Both the position numbers and the translations under genes were made by a program. 64,000 nucleotides of DNA from Brevibacterium sp. RIT 803 (GTDB taxonomy: Bacteria; Actinomycetota; Actinomycetes; Actinomycetales; Brevibacteriaceae). Positions 36,840 to 44,394 of the stretch are shown here, piece by piece; the first letter of the stretch is position 1, and the number at the start of each line of letters is the position of its first letter. The DNA lies in NCBI RefSeq assembly GCF_016892625.1, contig NZ_JAFEMW010000001.1, forward strand, positions 62,001 to 126,000. The letters are read 5' to 3'. Under the pieces are notes generated by a model. That model ran no database searches and was not told the origin of the DNA. It saw nothing but the letters and a program-made list of their open reading frames with translations.

Positions 36840-38186
36840 CTAGTTGAAGTAGTTCTCCACGTCCACCGCTCCTCCGTCGCGCTCGAATTCCGCAGCCACC
36901 TCGGCGGCCAGCGCATCGTCGACGAGGAAGTCCAATGCAGTACACGCCAGTCCATACCCGGCGTCGTGAGCGGCACCTTCAGCAGCAGGTGTGATCGAGG
37001 CTTCCGCGAACTCGCGGGTGTGCAGCGCGACCTCGGCGTCGGCGGTCTTGATGAGTGGATGGATGCCCGGTATCCGGTAGGAGACATTGCCGAAGTCGGT
37101 CGATGCTGCGATCGACTCGTCGAGCACTCCGCCTGGCAACGGTGTCCGCCCCTGCGTCTCCTCGTGCACGGCCCACCGCTGGGTCAGCGCGGAGTTCGAA
37201 CGCACCGGCAGCGAGGGCGGGTGCTCATCCCATGTCACTTCGACACCGGTTCCGGTCATGAGCGCCGCTCCCTTCGCAGCGTCCTCGACGCGTTCCGAGA
37301 GCTCCTTGAGGGTCGCTGGGAACTTCGACCGCACATAGCACTGAACGGTGGCCGATTCGGTGATGATCGAGGGTCTGGTCCCGCCTTCGGTGATGACGGC
37401 GTGCAGTCGAGAGATCGGCGGCATCTGCTGACGGATCAGGCCAAGGCCTTGGTAGAAGAGATTGGCGGCGTCGAGTGCGTTGCGGCCCATGAACGGCTGC
37501 GCCGAGGCGTGGGCGGCGACTCCCGTATAGGTGACCTCGAGCAGCCGCCTGCCCAACCACACTTGATCTGCACAGTCGTACCCGTAGCCGTGGACCATGA
37601 TGGCCGCGTCGATGCCGTCGAAGGCACCCTGGCGAGCCATGACCTCCTTGCCGGAATGCCCCTCCTCCGCGGGTGTGCCCAGCAGCACCACCGTGCCGGG
37701 GACGGCTTCAGGGTCCTGCTGGCAGAGGGAGTGAAGGGCAAGGAATGCTCCCACCGCCGAGGTGGCGATGAGGTTGTGCCCGCAGGCGTGGCCGATCTCG
37801 GGCAAGGCGTCGTATTCAGCGAGGATCGCGATAGTGCGTCCCTGCCCGGAACCTGTGGTGGCCCGCAGGGTGGTCTCGACGCCGAAGAGCCCGGTCTCGA
37901 CCTCGATTCCACGATCACGCAGCAGCGAGGCGATGGCGGCGACGGATTCGTGTTCGTCGTAGGCGGTCTCTGCCAGGGAATGGATCGTATGGAGCAGTCC
38001 GTCGAGTTCCGGCTTCGCCTCCGCGAGCCCGGCTGCGATGCTCGCTGCACTCGTTTCAGGGGCTCCGGAGAACGCTGAGGTCCATGCTCCCACCTGTTCG
38101 GCGCGGGCACGGGTCTGGGCAGCGATCTCGTCGACGTAGCTCTCGTCGGGGACGGTGGGACGACTCAGATCGCGCATCGGGTTCAT
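36840..38186 (-). CDS. M20 family amidohydrolase, AbgB-like
   Basis: Zinc-dependent M20 peptidase/amidohydrolase of about 448 residues. The metal site motifs AILAEYDALPEIGHACGHN and GTPAEEGHSGK and a dimerisation insert (about 200-310) are present. With AbgT 128 nt downstream it most probably cleaves p-aminobenzoyl-glutamate, or a similar N-acyl amino acid, to p-aminobenzoate and glutamate. ATG 38186 is preferred because TATGCT lies 8 nt before it and no ribosome site exists; TTG 38195 is the longest alternative. Confidence 0.87.
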   Translation of the reverse strand: MNPMRDLSRPTVPDESYVDEIAAQTRARAEQVGAWTSAFSGAPETSAASIAAGLAEAKPELDGLLHTIHSLAETAYDEHESVAAIASLLRDRGIEVETGLFGVETTLRATTGSGQGRTIAILAEYDALPEIGHACGHNLIATSAVGAFLALHSLCQQDPEAVPGTVVLLGTPAEEGHSGKEVMARQGAFDGIDAAIMVHGYGYDCADQVWLGRRLLEVTYTGVAAHASAQPFMGRNALDAANLFYQGLGLIRQQMPPISRLHAVITEGGTRPSIITESATVQCYVRSKFPATLKELSERVEDAAKGAALMTGTGVEVTWDEHPPSLPVRSNSALTQRWAVHEETQGRTPLPGGVLDESIAASTDFGNVSYRIPGIHPLIKTADAEVALHTREFAEASITPAAEGAAHDAGYGLACTALDFLVDDALAAEVAAEFERDGGAVDVENYFN

Positions 38187-38280
38187 GGGGACCAAGCATA
38201 GAAGATGAGGGGCAAGCGCACATGCCCTTTCCCGCTATCTGGTACCCGGCCGAACGCCACGGGCGTGTCGACGCGAACGC

Positions 38281-39081
38281 TCAGGACTCGGCGAGCTGGA
38301 GCGCCATCGAATCCACTCTCTCGACGATGGTCGCGTCGGCGGCCAGCGCCGCCTGGAACCGCTTGATCTCCTCGGCCGGCACCTGGGAGCGCACGCCCAG
38401 CCTGATGCCGACCTCCGGACCCTCGACGTGGACGCGTGAACTGCCGGGGCTGAGACTGATCTGAGCCACCCACGGAAACTGTTCGGCGATGGCGACGAGC
38501 GCCTGCCCCACCTCGGCGTCGGCCCAGGCCGGGGTCCACTCACGACCCTGAACGAACGCGAACATCGCGGGCCGACGCAGCAGGAACGAGGTCTCGGCAC
38601 CCGGGTCGAGGACCACGAGCTGAGAATCGGCTTCGATCGCACCGAGGACGAGCCGCTCCGATTCGATCGGCACGGGCCGAGCGTCGCGATGCCATGCGGT
38701 CAGCGGAGGGATCGAGCAGAATCCTGGGGTGCACTCGCGTCCGTCCTCGGCCTGCAGCCGGACCATGGCCATCTCCGAGGAGTTGTCGACCATCAGCCCG
38801 TTCTCGCCGACCTCCTGGTCGACAGCCATCGGAACGATCGGGGCATAGAGACGCGCCTGCGACAGGGCGGTGACGACGTTGCGGTGCAGATTCGGATCCA
38901 GGGGCTTCTGGCTCACCACAGTGAGGGCCTCGAGGAGCCCGGCATCGGCCAGTCCCGAATCGCCCGAGAACGGATTCGGGCGCAGATCGCGCCCCGACCA
39001 GGACACTCCTGCCGAGTCGGACTGGCCGGATGCTTGATGCCGGTCCGGCGACTGGGACCGGTCGTCCGGATCCGATGTCAC
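38281..39081 (-). CDS. SseB family protein
   Basis: Soluble protein of 266 residues with an SseB N-terminal domain (about 48-190) and a C-terminal part (about 195-260) resembling the second SseB module. The family is widespread but of unknown biochemical role. It follows priA by 4 nt in the his operon, a placement seen in other actinobacteria. The first 45 residues are low-complexity Ser/Asp/Gln-rich. GTG 39081 is used as start. Confidence 0.82.
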   Translation of the reverse strand: MTSDPDDRSQSPDRHQASGQSDSAGVSWSGRDLRPNPFSGDSGLADAGLLEALTVVSQKPLDPNLHRNVVTALSQARLYAPIVPMAVDQEVGENGLMVDNSSEMAMVRLQAEDGRECTPGFCSIPPLTAWHRDARPVPIESERLVLGAIEADSQLVVLDPGAETSFLLRRPAMFAFVQGREWTPAWADAEVGQALVAIAEQFPWVAQISLSPGSSRVHVEGPEVGIRLGVRSQVPAEEIKRFQAALAADATIVERVDSMALQLAES

Positions 39082-39085
39082 TTCT

Positions 39086-39823
39086 TCAGCCTCCAGCGAC
39101 TTCGAGGGCTTCTTCCAAAGTGAACTTTCCGGCGTAAAGGGCCTTACCCACGATCGCCGAGTCCACGCCGAAGGGAACCAGTTCGCGCAGGTTCCGCAGA
39201 TCGTCGAGGCTGGAGACTCCGCCCGAGGCCACGATCGGCTTATCCGTCTTCTCTGCCAGAGACTTCAGCAGCTCCACATTGGGCCCCTGCAGCGTGCCGT
39301 CCTTGCGGACGTCGGTGACGACGTAGCGGGCGCAGCCTGCCTTCTCAAGAGTCGAGAGAACCTCGTAGAGGTCTCCCCCGTCCTTCGTCCAGCCGCGGGC
39401 TGCGAGAGTTGTTCCGCGCACATCGAGACCGATGGCAACCTGATCGCCGAAGCGAGAGATCATGTCGGCGGTCCAGTCCGGGTTCTCCAAAGCGGCAGTG
39501 CCGATGTTCACCCGCTCGGCACCGGTGTCCAGTGCGCGCTCGAGGCTCTCGGTGTCACGGATGCCGCCGGAGAGCTCGACCTTGATGCCGACAGCCTTGA
39601 CGACCTGGTTGAGCAGATCCGAGTTCGATCCGCGACCGAATGCGGCGTCGAGGTCAACGAGGTGGATCCACTCCGCTCCGCGGCTTTCGAAGTCCTGGGC
39701 CGCGTCGATGGGAGAACCGTAATCTGTCTCCGTGCCGGCTTCGCCCTGGACGAGGCGAACGGCTTTGCCATCGGCGACGTCAACGGCGGGAAGGAGGACC
39801 AACTTATTGGGGGTTTGAGTCAT
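39086..39823 (-). CDS. priA: Phosphoribosyl isomerase A (HisA, probably bifunctional with TrpF)
   Basis: TIM-barrel isomerase of 245 residues that converts ProFAR to PRFAR in histidine synthesis. The catalytic aspartates lie in [13 protein letters not shown] (N-terminal) and IGLDVRGTT (about 130), and the phosphate-binding loops SGGIRD and ASGGVSS are intact. In most actinobacteria this protein (PriA) also acts as TrpF; no trpF is in the window to test that. ATG 39823 follows AGAAAGG. The longer frame to 40042 overlaps hisH and is rejected. Confidence 0.93.
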   Translation of the reverse strand: MTQTPNKLVLLPAVDVADGKAVRLVQGEAGTETDYGSPIDAAQDFESRGAEWIHLVDLDAAFGRGSNSDLLNQVVKAVGIKVELSGGIRDTESLERALDTGAERVNIGTAALENPDWTADMISRFGDQVAIGLDVRGTTLAARGWTKDGGDLYEVLSTLEKAGCARYVVTDVRKDGTLQGPNVELLKSLAEKTDKPIVASGGVSSLDDLRNLRELVPFGVDSAIVGKALYAGKFTLEEALEVAGG

Positions 39824-39899
39824 TGTGACCTTTCTCAAGAGGCTGTTGAGACTGATGTGAACAGATTGGAGCAGGTGAAACCGGAGGGTTCGGACAATC

Positions 39900-40529
39900 C
39901 TAGTGGGCAGTCGCGCCCGCTCCGGGGAACGTGCCGAGCCAGTTGCGCAGCAGACGCGCGCCCGCATCGGATGACTTCTCGGGGTGGAACTGAGCTGCCC
40001 AGGTGGTGCCGTCCTCGACGGCGGCGATGAAGCTGCTGCCATGGGTCGCTGTGGTCACCATGGTGTTCGGTGGAGTGTCGGTTGCCGCATAGGAGTGGAC
40101 GAAGTAGAAACGTTCCTCGGCCACACCCTCGAACATCTGTGAGGACTTCGGTGCGCTGACCTTCGACCATCCCATGTGTGGAACGACCGGAGCCTCGAGT
40201 GCCGTGACGGCGCCGGGCCACAGTCCGATGCCTTCTGTCTTCACTCCGTGCTCCTCTCCGCGGGCGAAGAAGACCTGCAGCCCCACACAGATGCCGAGCA
40301 GAGGCCGCTGGCTTTCGTGCCAGGTGCGGATGAGATGATCCCCGCCGACTCGCTTCAGTCCGGCCATCACTGCCGAATAGGCGCCGACGCCGGGAACGAG
40401 CAATCCGTCTGCGTCATCGATGACGGCATGGTCTGCAGTAAGCACGACATCGGCACCGGCCGCTTCCACCGCGCGCACAGCCGAGCGGACGTTTCCTGCC
40501 CCATAGTCGAGGACAGCCACCGTGCTCAT
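39900..40529 (-). CDS. hisH: Imidazole glycerol phosphate synthase subunit HisH
   Basis: Glutamine amidotransferase subunit of 209 residues that feeds ammonia to HisF. The nucleophile Cys lies in [12 protein letters not shown] and the His-Glu pair in QFHPEKSS. It begins with [10 protein letters not shown]. Its ATG 40529 overlaps the stop of the preceding membrane protein gene. hisF is not in the window. Confidence 0.96.
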   Translation of the reverse strand: MSTVAVLDYGAGNVRSAVRAVEAAGADVVLTADHAVIDDADGLLVPGVGAYSAVMAGLKRVGGDHLIRTWHESQRPLLGICVGLQVFFARGEEHGVKTEGIGLWPGAVTALEAPVVPHMGWSKVSAPKSSQMFEGVAEERFYFVHSYAATDTPPNTMVTTATHGSSFIAAVEDGTTWAAQFHPEKSSDAGARLLRNWLGTFPGAGATAH

Positions 40530-41128
40530 TTCTTCGCTCCCTTGGTCAGGACGCTGTAGATCCTCCACAGGGAGAAGCCGAGGACGATCGCACCGAAAGC
40601 GGCGATCACCCAGGCCATGGTGTTCCCACTGAGCCCGATCGTGATGCCGAAGGCGGTGATGAGTCCAGCGAGTACTGCCACCACGATCCACAGCAGTGCC
40701 GTCCGGGCCACGGCGGCCCGGCCAGGAGACATCGTGGCCGCACTGGCCTGCAGCTTCGTCATGGAAGAAGTGGGGATGTTGCCCTCCACTTCGTCGGCTG
40801 ATCTGATCTCGAGCAGGAGCTGCTCGAGGACGTCTGGAAGGTTCTTCAGCGCCAGACCTGCAGGAACATCCGATTCGCGGGCACCGTGCCGGAAGTGACC
40901 GGCATCGATCTGCTCCTCACTGCGGGCCAGGAGCAGGACCTCATGTTTGCCGGAGAGCTTCGAGATCGCTGCGGCTGCCTCGTTGCCCGCCTGGACATCG
41001 GTGTCGGCCAAGACGATTCCGGTGAAGTCTCCGATGGGAACAATGGTTCCCTTGATGTTCGACAGTACGCATGCAGCGGCCAGCTGCTCGGCAACTCCGA
41101 ACGGCGTCACGATGACGGTGGTGCTCAC
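40526..41128 (-). CDS. Conserved protein with two C-terminal membrane helices in the his operon
   Basis: Protein of 200 residues with a soluble N-terminal part (1-135) and two membrane helices (about 143-163 and 170-190) followed by a basic tail. It overlaps hisB and hisH by 4 nt each, so it is strictly cotranscribed and coupled with histidine genes. Unnamed membrane proteins occur at this place in several actinobacterial his operons. No catalytic motif is visible and no function is proposed. Confidence 0.8.
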   Translation of the reverse strand: MSTTVIVTPFGVAEQLAAACVLSNIKGTIVPIGDFTGIVLADTDVQAGNEAAAAISKLSGKHEVLLLARSEEQIDAGHFRHGARESDVPAGLALKNLPDVLEQLLLEIRSADEVEGNIPTSSMTKLQASAATMSPGRAAVARTALLWIVVAVLAGLITAFGITIGLSGNTMAWVIAAFGAIVLGFSLWRIYSVLTKGAKK

Positions 41129-41721
41129 AGGACTCCCTTCGTGCTGGGTACCGAGTTGTTGCGCTCATCAGGTTCGACTGCCTCACGCAGAGCGCGGGCG
41201 AAGGCTTTGAACTCGGCTTCGACGATGTGGTGCGGATCCCGGCCGCGCAGCAGGTCGAGGTGCACAGTGAGACCGGCGTGGAAGGCAATCGACTCGAGGG
41301 AGTGCGAGGTCATGGACCCTGTGAAGTGTCCGCCGATGAGGTGGTACTGCTGGCCCTCGGGTTCTCCTTCGTGCACGAAGTACGGGCGACCGGCCACGTC
41401 GACGACGCAGCGGGCCAGAGCCTCGTCCAGTGGGACGGCGGCCAGCCCGTAGCGGCGGATGCCGGCCTTGTCGCCCAGTGCCTCGCTCAATGCCTGGCCC
41501 AGGACGATCGAGGTGTCCTCAACCGTGTGGTGGACGTCGATGTGTGTATCGCCGTCGGCTTTGATCTCCATGTCGATGAGTGAGTGCTTCGACAGCGCTG
41601 TGAGCATGTGGTCGAAGAAGGGAACACTCGTCGAGATGTCGGACGAACCGGTTCCGTCGAGGTTGATGGAAACGGTGACCGAGGATTCCGAGGTCGTACG
41701 GGAGCGTTGTGCCTGCCTCAT
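41125..41721 (-). CDS. hisB: Imidazoleglycerol-phosphate dehydratase
   Basis: Mn-dependent dehydratase of 198 residues, single-function form without the phosphatase domain. The two metal-binding repeats are seen in [13 protein letters not shown] with DVHHTVED, and in [14 protein letters not shown] with [12 protein letters not shown]. It follows hisC by 101 nt; AAAGG precedes ATG 41721. Confidence 0.97.
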   Translation of the reverse strand: MRQAQRSRTTSESSVTVSINLDGTGSSDISTSVPFFDHMLTALSKHSLIDMEIKADGDTHIDVHHTVEDTSIVLGQALSEALGDKAGIRRYGLAAVPLDEALARCVVDVAGRPYFVHEGEPEGQQYHLIGGHFTGSMTSHSLESIAFHAGLTVHLDLLRGRDPHHIVEAEFKAFARALREAVEPDERNNSVPSTKGVL

Positions 41722-41822
41722 GAATGGCCTTTCGTAGGAGGGGTGGGTGCCGCCTGAGGACCATTGTCCCCTGACTCGAGCGAAGTGGTGTGACTCAGGT
41801 TGCGCATCTCAGCGAAGGCGCC

Positions 41823-42956
41823 TCAGTCGGAGGACAGCAGAATGCCGGGGTCGGCTGCCAGGATCTCGTCGACTGCGGTGAGGAACGCGGTGGTCTCCTC
41901 CTCGGTGCCGGCATTGACCCGAGCGTGGTGGTCGATGCCGATGTCGCGGATGAGTATTCCGCGATCAAGCAGCTTCTGCCACAGTTCATGCGGTGAGGAG
42001 ATGTTGCCGAAGAGAACGAAGTTCGAATCGCTGGGGTAGACACTGAACCCGGCGTTGCTCAGGTGTTCAGAGATTCGGTCGCGAGCGTCGATGAGCCGGA
42101 CCACGTTGTCCAGGAGGACGTCTGCGTGTTCCAGAGCGGTGCAGGCCAGCACCTGAGTGATTTCCGATAGGTGGTACGGCAGACGCACCAGGCGCAGGAC
42201 ATCGATGAGCTCTGGGGCCGCGATCGCGTAGCCCAAGCGCAGACCTGCGCAGGCGAAGGCCTTGCTCATCGTCCGTGATACGACCAGACGGGGGCGACCT
42301 TCCAGAAGGGTCATCGCCGAGGCTTGTGCGGGCCTGGAGAATTCGGCGTAGGCCTCGTCTACGATGACGATGCCCGAACAGTTCTCGTACGCCGCTTCGA
42401 TGACGTCGAGACCGATCGATGTTCCTGTCGGATTATTCGGTGTGCACAGGAAGACGATGTCTGGATCGGCTTCGGCAACCTCGGCAGCGACGGTGCTCGC
42501 ATCAAGCGTGAAGTCGTCGCTGCGCGCCGAGGACTGCCAGGCGGCACCGGTGCCCGTAGTGATCAGCGGGTGCATGGAGTAGCTGGGAGTGAATCCGAGG
42601 ACCGTGCGACCCGGTCCTCCGAATGCCTGCACGATATGGGAGAGGACTTCGTTCGATCCGTTTGCCGCCCAGATCATGTCGGGGCTGAGTTCGACGGTCT
42701 GACCGGCCCGGTCGTTGACTCCGTGCAGATAGGTGACCAGATGTTCGCGCAGGTCCTCGAACTCACGGTCGGGGTAGCGGTTGAGTCCGGCGAAGTGACC
42801 GTCGACTGCCGAGCGCATGCTTTCGACGACCATGTCCGGAATCGGATAGGCGTTCTCGTTGACGTTCAGCTGCACCGGCACATCCAGGTGCGGAGCCCCG
42901 TAGGGCTTGAGGCCGACTAGGTCCGAACGCACTGGCAAAGACTCATTATTTCCCAC
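41823..42956 (-). CDS. hisC: Histidinol-phosphate aminotransferase
   Basis: Fold-type I PLP aminotransferase of 377 residues. The Schiff-base Lys is in VVSRTMSKAFACAGLRLGY, with PNNPTG and DEAYAEF upstream, as in HisC. The GTG start at 42956 stands 6 nt after a TAGACT -10 box, so hisC appears to open the his transcript without a leader. hisD, often the first gene of actinobacterial his operons, is absent here. Confidence 0.96.
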   Translation of the reverse strand: MGNNESLPVRSDLVGLKPYGAPHLDVPVQLNVNENAYPIPDMVVESMRSAVDGHFAGLNRYPDREFEDLREHLVTYLHGVNDRAGQTVELSPDMIWAANGSNEVLSHIVQAFGGPGRTVLGFTPSYSMHPLITTGTGAAWQSSARSDDFTLDASTVAAEVAEADPDIVFLCTPNNPTGTSIGLDVIEAAYENCSGIVIVDEAYAEFSRPAQASAMTLLEGRPRLVVSRTMSKAFACAGLRLGYAIAAPELIDVLRLVRLPYHLSEITQVLACTALEHADVLLDNVVRLIDARDRISEHLSNAGFSVYPSDSNFVLFGNISSPHELWQKLLDRGILIRDIGIDHHARVNAGTEEETTAFLTAVDEILAADPGILLSSD

Positions 42957-42962
42957 CGCATC

Positions 42963-42968
42963 AGTCTA
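42963..42968 (-). promoter_or_regulatory. Leaderless promoter -10 box of hisC, overlapping the lysM stop
   Basis: TAGACT, then gatgcg, then GTG. Its first three bases are the stop codon of the lysM gene. Confidence 0.55.
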
Positions 42969-43298
42969 GCGTTGGGGCACATCCAGGGTCTGACCCGGGT
43001 GCACCACAGGCGAGGACAGATGGTTGATCTCCACGATCTCGGACACGACATCGCGAGTGTCGCGTTCGATTCCGAGGTTCGCCGCGACGGCCCACAGCGA
43101 CTCACCTTCGCCCACGACGACAGACTCGGTGTCGATGCCGATGTCGTCGGTCTCCGCACCGGCGGCGGCCGAGAACGACTGTGTGGCGACGAAGAATGCT
43201 CCGCCGATGATGACGAGAGCGCACACCATGGTCCGAAGCAGGCGCATCGCCTGGCGTCCACGAGTGGTGAAACGCAGTTCCTGGTTCTGTGCAGACAT
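42966..43298 (-). CDS. LysM-domain membrane protein, candidate SOS cell-division suppressor
   Basis: Protein of 110 residues: basic cytosolic N-terminus, one membrane helix (about 22-40), and an extracellular LysM module (about 60-108; VGEGESLWAVAANLG ... VHPGQTLDVP) that binds peptidoglycan. It is divergent from lexA and shares the SOS box at 43340-43355. Small LysM or membrane proteins beside lexA (YneA in Bacillus, DivS in Corynebacterium) delay division during DNA damage; the same role is inferred here. An AAGGGAAGAGG ribosome site precedes ATG 43298. Confidence 0.88.
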   Translation of the reverse strand: MSAQNQELRFTTRGRQAMRLLRTMVCALVIIGGAFFVATQSFSAAAGAETDDIGIDTESVVVGEGESLWAVAANLGIERDTRDVVSEIVEINHLSSPVVHPGQTLDVPQR

Positions 43299-43339
43299 CG
43301 CTTAACCTCTTCCCTTCGTACGATTCCACCCGTAATAGG

Positions 43340-43355
43340 TAGAACGTCTGTTCTA
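43340..43355. promoter_or_regulatory. SOS (LexA) box shared by lysM and lexA
   Basis: TAGAAC-GTCT-GTTCTA, a perfect palindrome containing GAAC-N4-GTTC, the consensus LexA site of Bacillus and actinobacteria. It is 42 bp upstream of lysM and 178 bp upstream of lexA. Confidence 0.85.
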
Positions 43356-43532
43356 TTCAACATGCCAATCGAACATATGTCCAGTCCAACTCGAACATTT
43401 ATGCGACAATGAGAGAGAACCAGCGTTGTTGATTGGTCTGAAAGAACCATCTCAGGCGGCACTGACACGAGAATTCTCGACGTGAGGATCCAGCGGTGAG
43501 GCCGGCGGGAATAGAACGAAGGGGAACGAGCA

Positions 43533-44288
43533 ATGGTTCAGAATAAACGAGGGAGGGGCCGTCCCCGCAATGAGGACGTCGCCAGCGAGATCGCGGCCGC
43601 CCGCAGCGATGACGAGGACGTCTCGATTCCGGAAGGCTCCACCGGCGAGGGCGATTTTCGTCTGACCCCGCGACAGCGACTGGTCCTCGAGACCATCGAA
43701 CGCGCAGTCGTCACCAACGGCTACCCGCCGAGCATGCGTGAGATCGGCAAAGCTGCCGGACTCGCCTCACTCTCAAGCGTGGCCCACCAACTCTCCCAGC
43801 TCGAACGTCTCGGCTATGTCCGCCGAGACCCGAAGCGCCCGCGTGCCATAGAAGTGGTCAATCCATTCGAAGAGGAAGAGGCCGAGCGCGCCAAGTACGA
43901 GGAGCTGGCCAACAACACCGTCCAGGTTCCTGTCGTCGGTCGCATCGCCGCAGGCGGGCCCATTCTGGCCGAGCAGGAGATCGACGACGTCTTCTCTCTG
44001 CCGACACAGGTCGTGGGCTCGGGTGAGATGTTCCTGCTCAAGGTCGTCGGTGACTCGATGATCGACGCAGCCATCTGTCACGATGACTGGGTGGTCGTGC
44101 GCAAACAGCACACCGCTGACAACGGTCAGATCGTCGCGGCGCTGCTCGATGGCGAAGCGACCGTGAAGACCCTCAAACGCAAGGCCGGGCACCAGTGGCT
44201 GCTCCCCCACAACAAGGACTACGAACCGATCGACGGCACCTATGCCCAGATCATGGGTCTCGTCGTCTCGGTCATTCGCCGCCTCTGA
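43533..44288 (+). CDS. lexA: LexA SOS repressor
   Basis: Repressor of 251 residues, with a basic/acidic N-terminal extension of about 40 residues before the winged HTH (43-105, with [23 protein letters not shown]). The C-terminal S24 autoprotease domain has the Ala140-Gly141 cleavage site, Ser175 (GDSM) and Lys212. RecA filaments, encoded at 53.6-54.7 kb, stimulate its self-cleavage. GGGG precedes ATG 43533. It is autoregulated through the adjacent SOS box. Confidence 0.97.
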   Translation: MVQNKRGRGRPRNEDVASEIAAARSDDEDVSIPEGSTGEGDFRLTPRQRLVLETIERAVVTNGYPPSMREIGKAAGLASLSSVAHQLSQLERLGYVRRDPKRPRAIEVVNPFEEEEAERAKYEELANNTVQVPVVGRIAAGGPILAEQEIDDVFSLPTQVVGSGEMFLLKVVGDSMIDAAICHDDWVVVRKQHTADNGQIVAALLDGEATVKTLKRKAGHQWLLPHNKDYEPIDGTYAQIMGLVVSVIRRL

Positions 44289-44298
44289 CATCACCGCC

Positions 44299-44314
44299 AG
44301 GGCCCGACGGCCCT
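44299..44314 (+). terminator. lexA terminator hairpin
   Basis: AGGGCC-cgac-GGCCCT followed by caggtcTTTT, 10 nt after the lexA stop. Confidence 0.65.
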
Positions 44315-44342
44315 CAGGTCTTTTGACCGCTGACGTTCCAGC

Positions 44343-44380
44343 GCACTGTGCCCCGTCCGATATCGGACGGGGCACAGTGC
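44343..44380. terminator. 38-bp perfect palindrome between lexA and dinG
   Basis: Two 19-base arms (left arm GCACTGTGCCCCGTCCGAT) meet without a spacer at GATATC. It lies between convergent lexA and dinG and is probably a bidirectional I-shaped terminator; there is no U-run. Confidence 0.65.
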
Positions 44381-44394
44381 ATGTCAGACTCCGG

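Noticed and set aside
39823..40042. Longer priA frame starting at 40042
   Set aside because: The extra N-terminus is antagonistic to hisH coding sequence and unlike any HisA; AGAAAGG marks ATG 39823.
43371..43382. Second SOS box GAAC-ATAT-GTCC
   Set aside because: The right half is degenerate (GTCC for GTTC); at best a weak secondary site.
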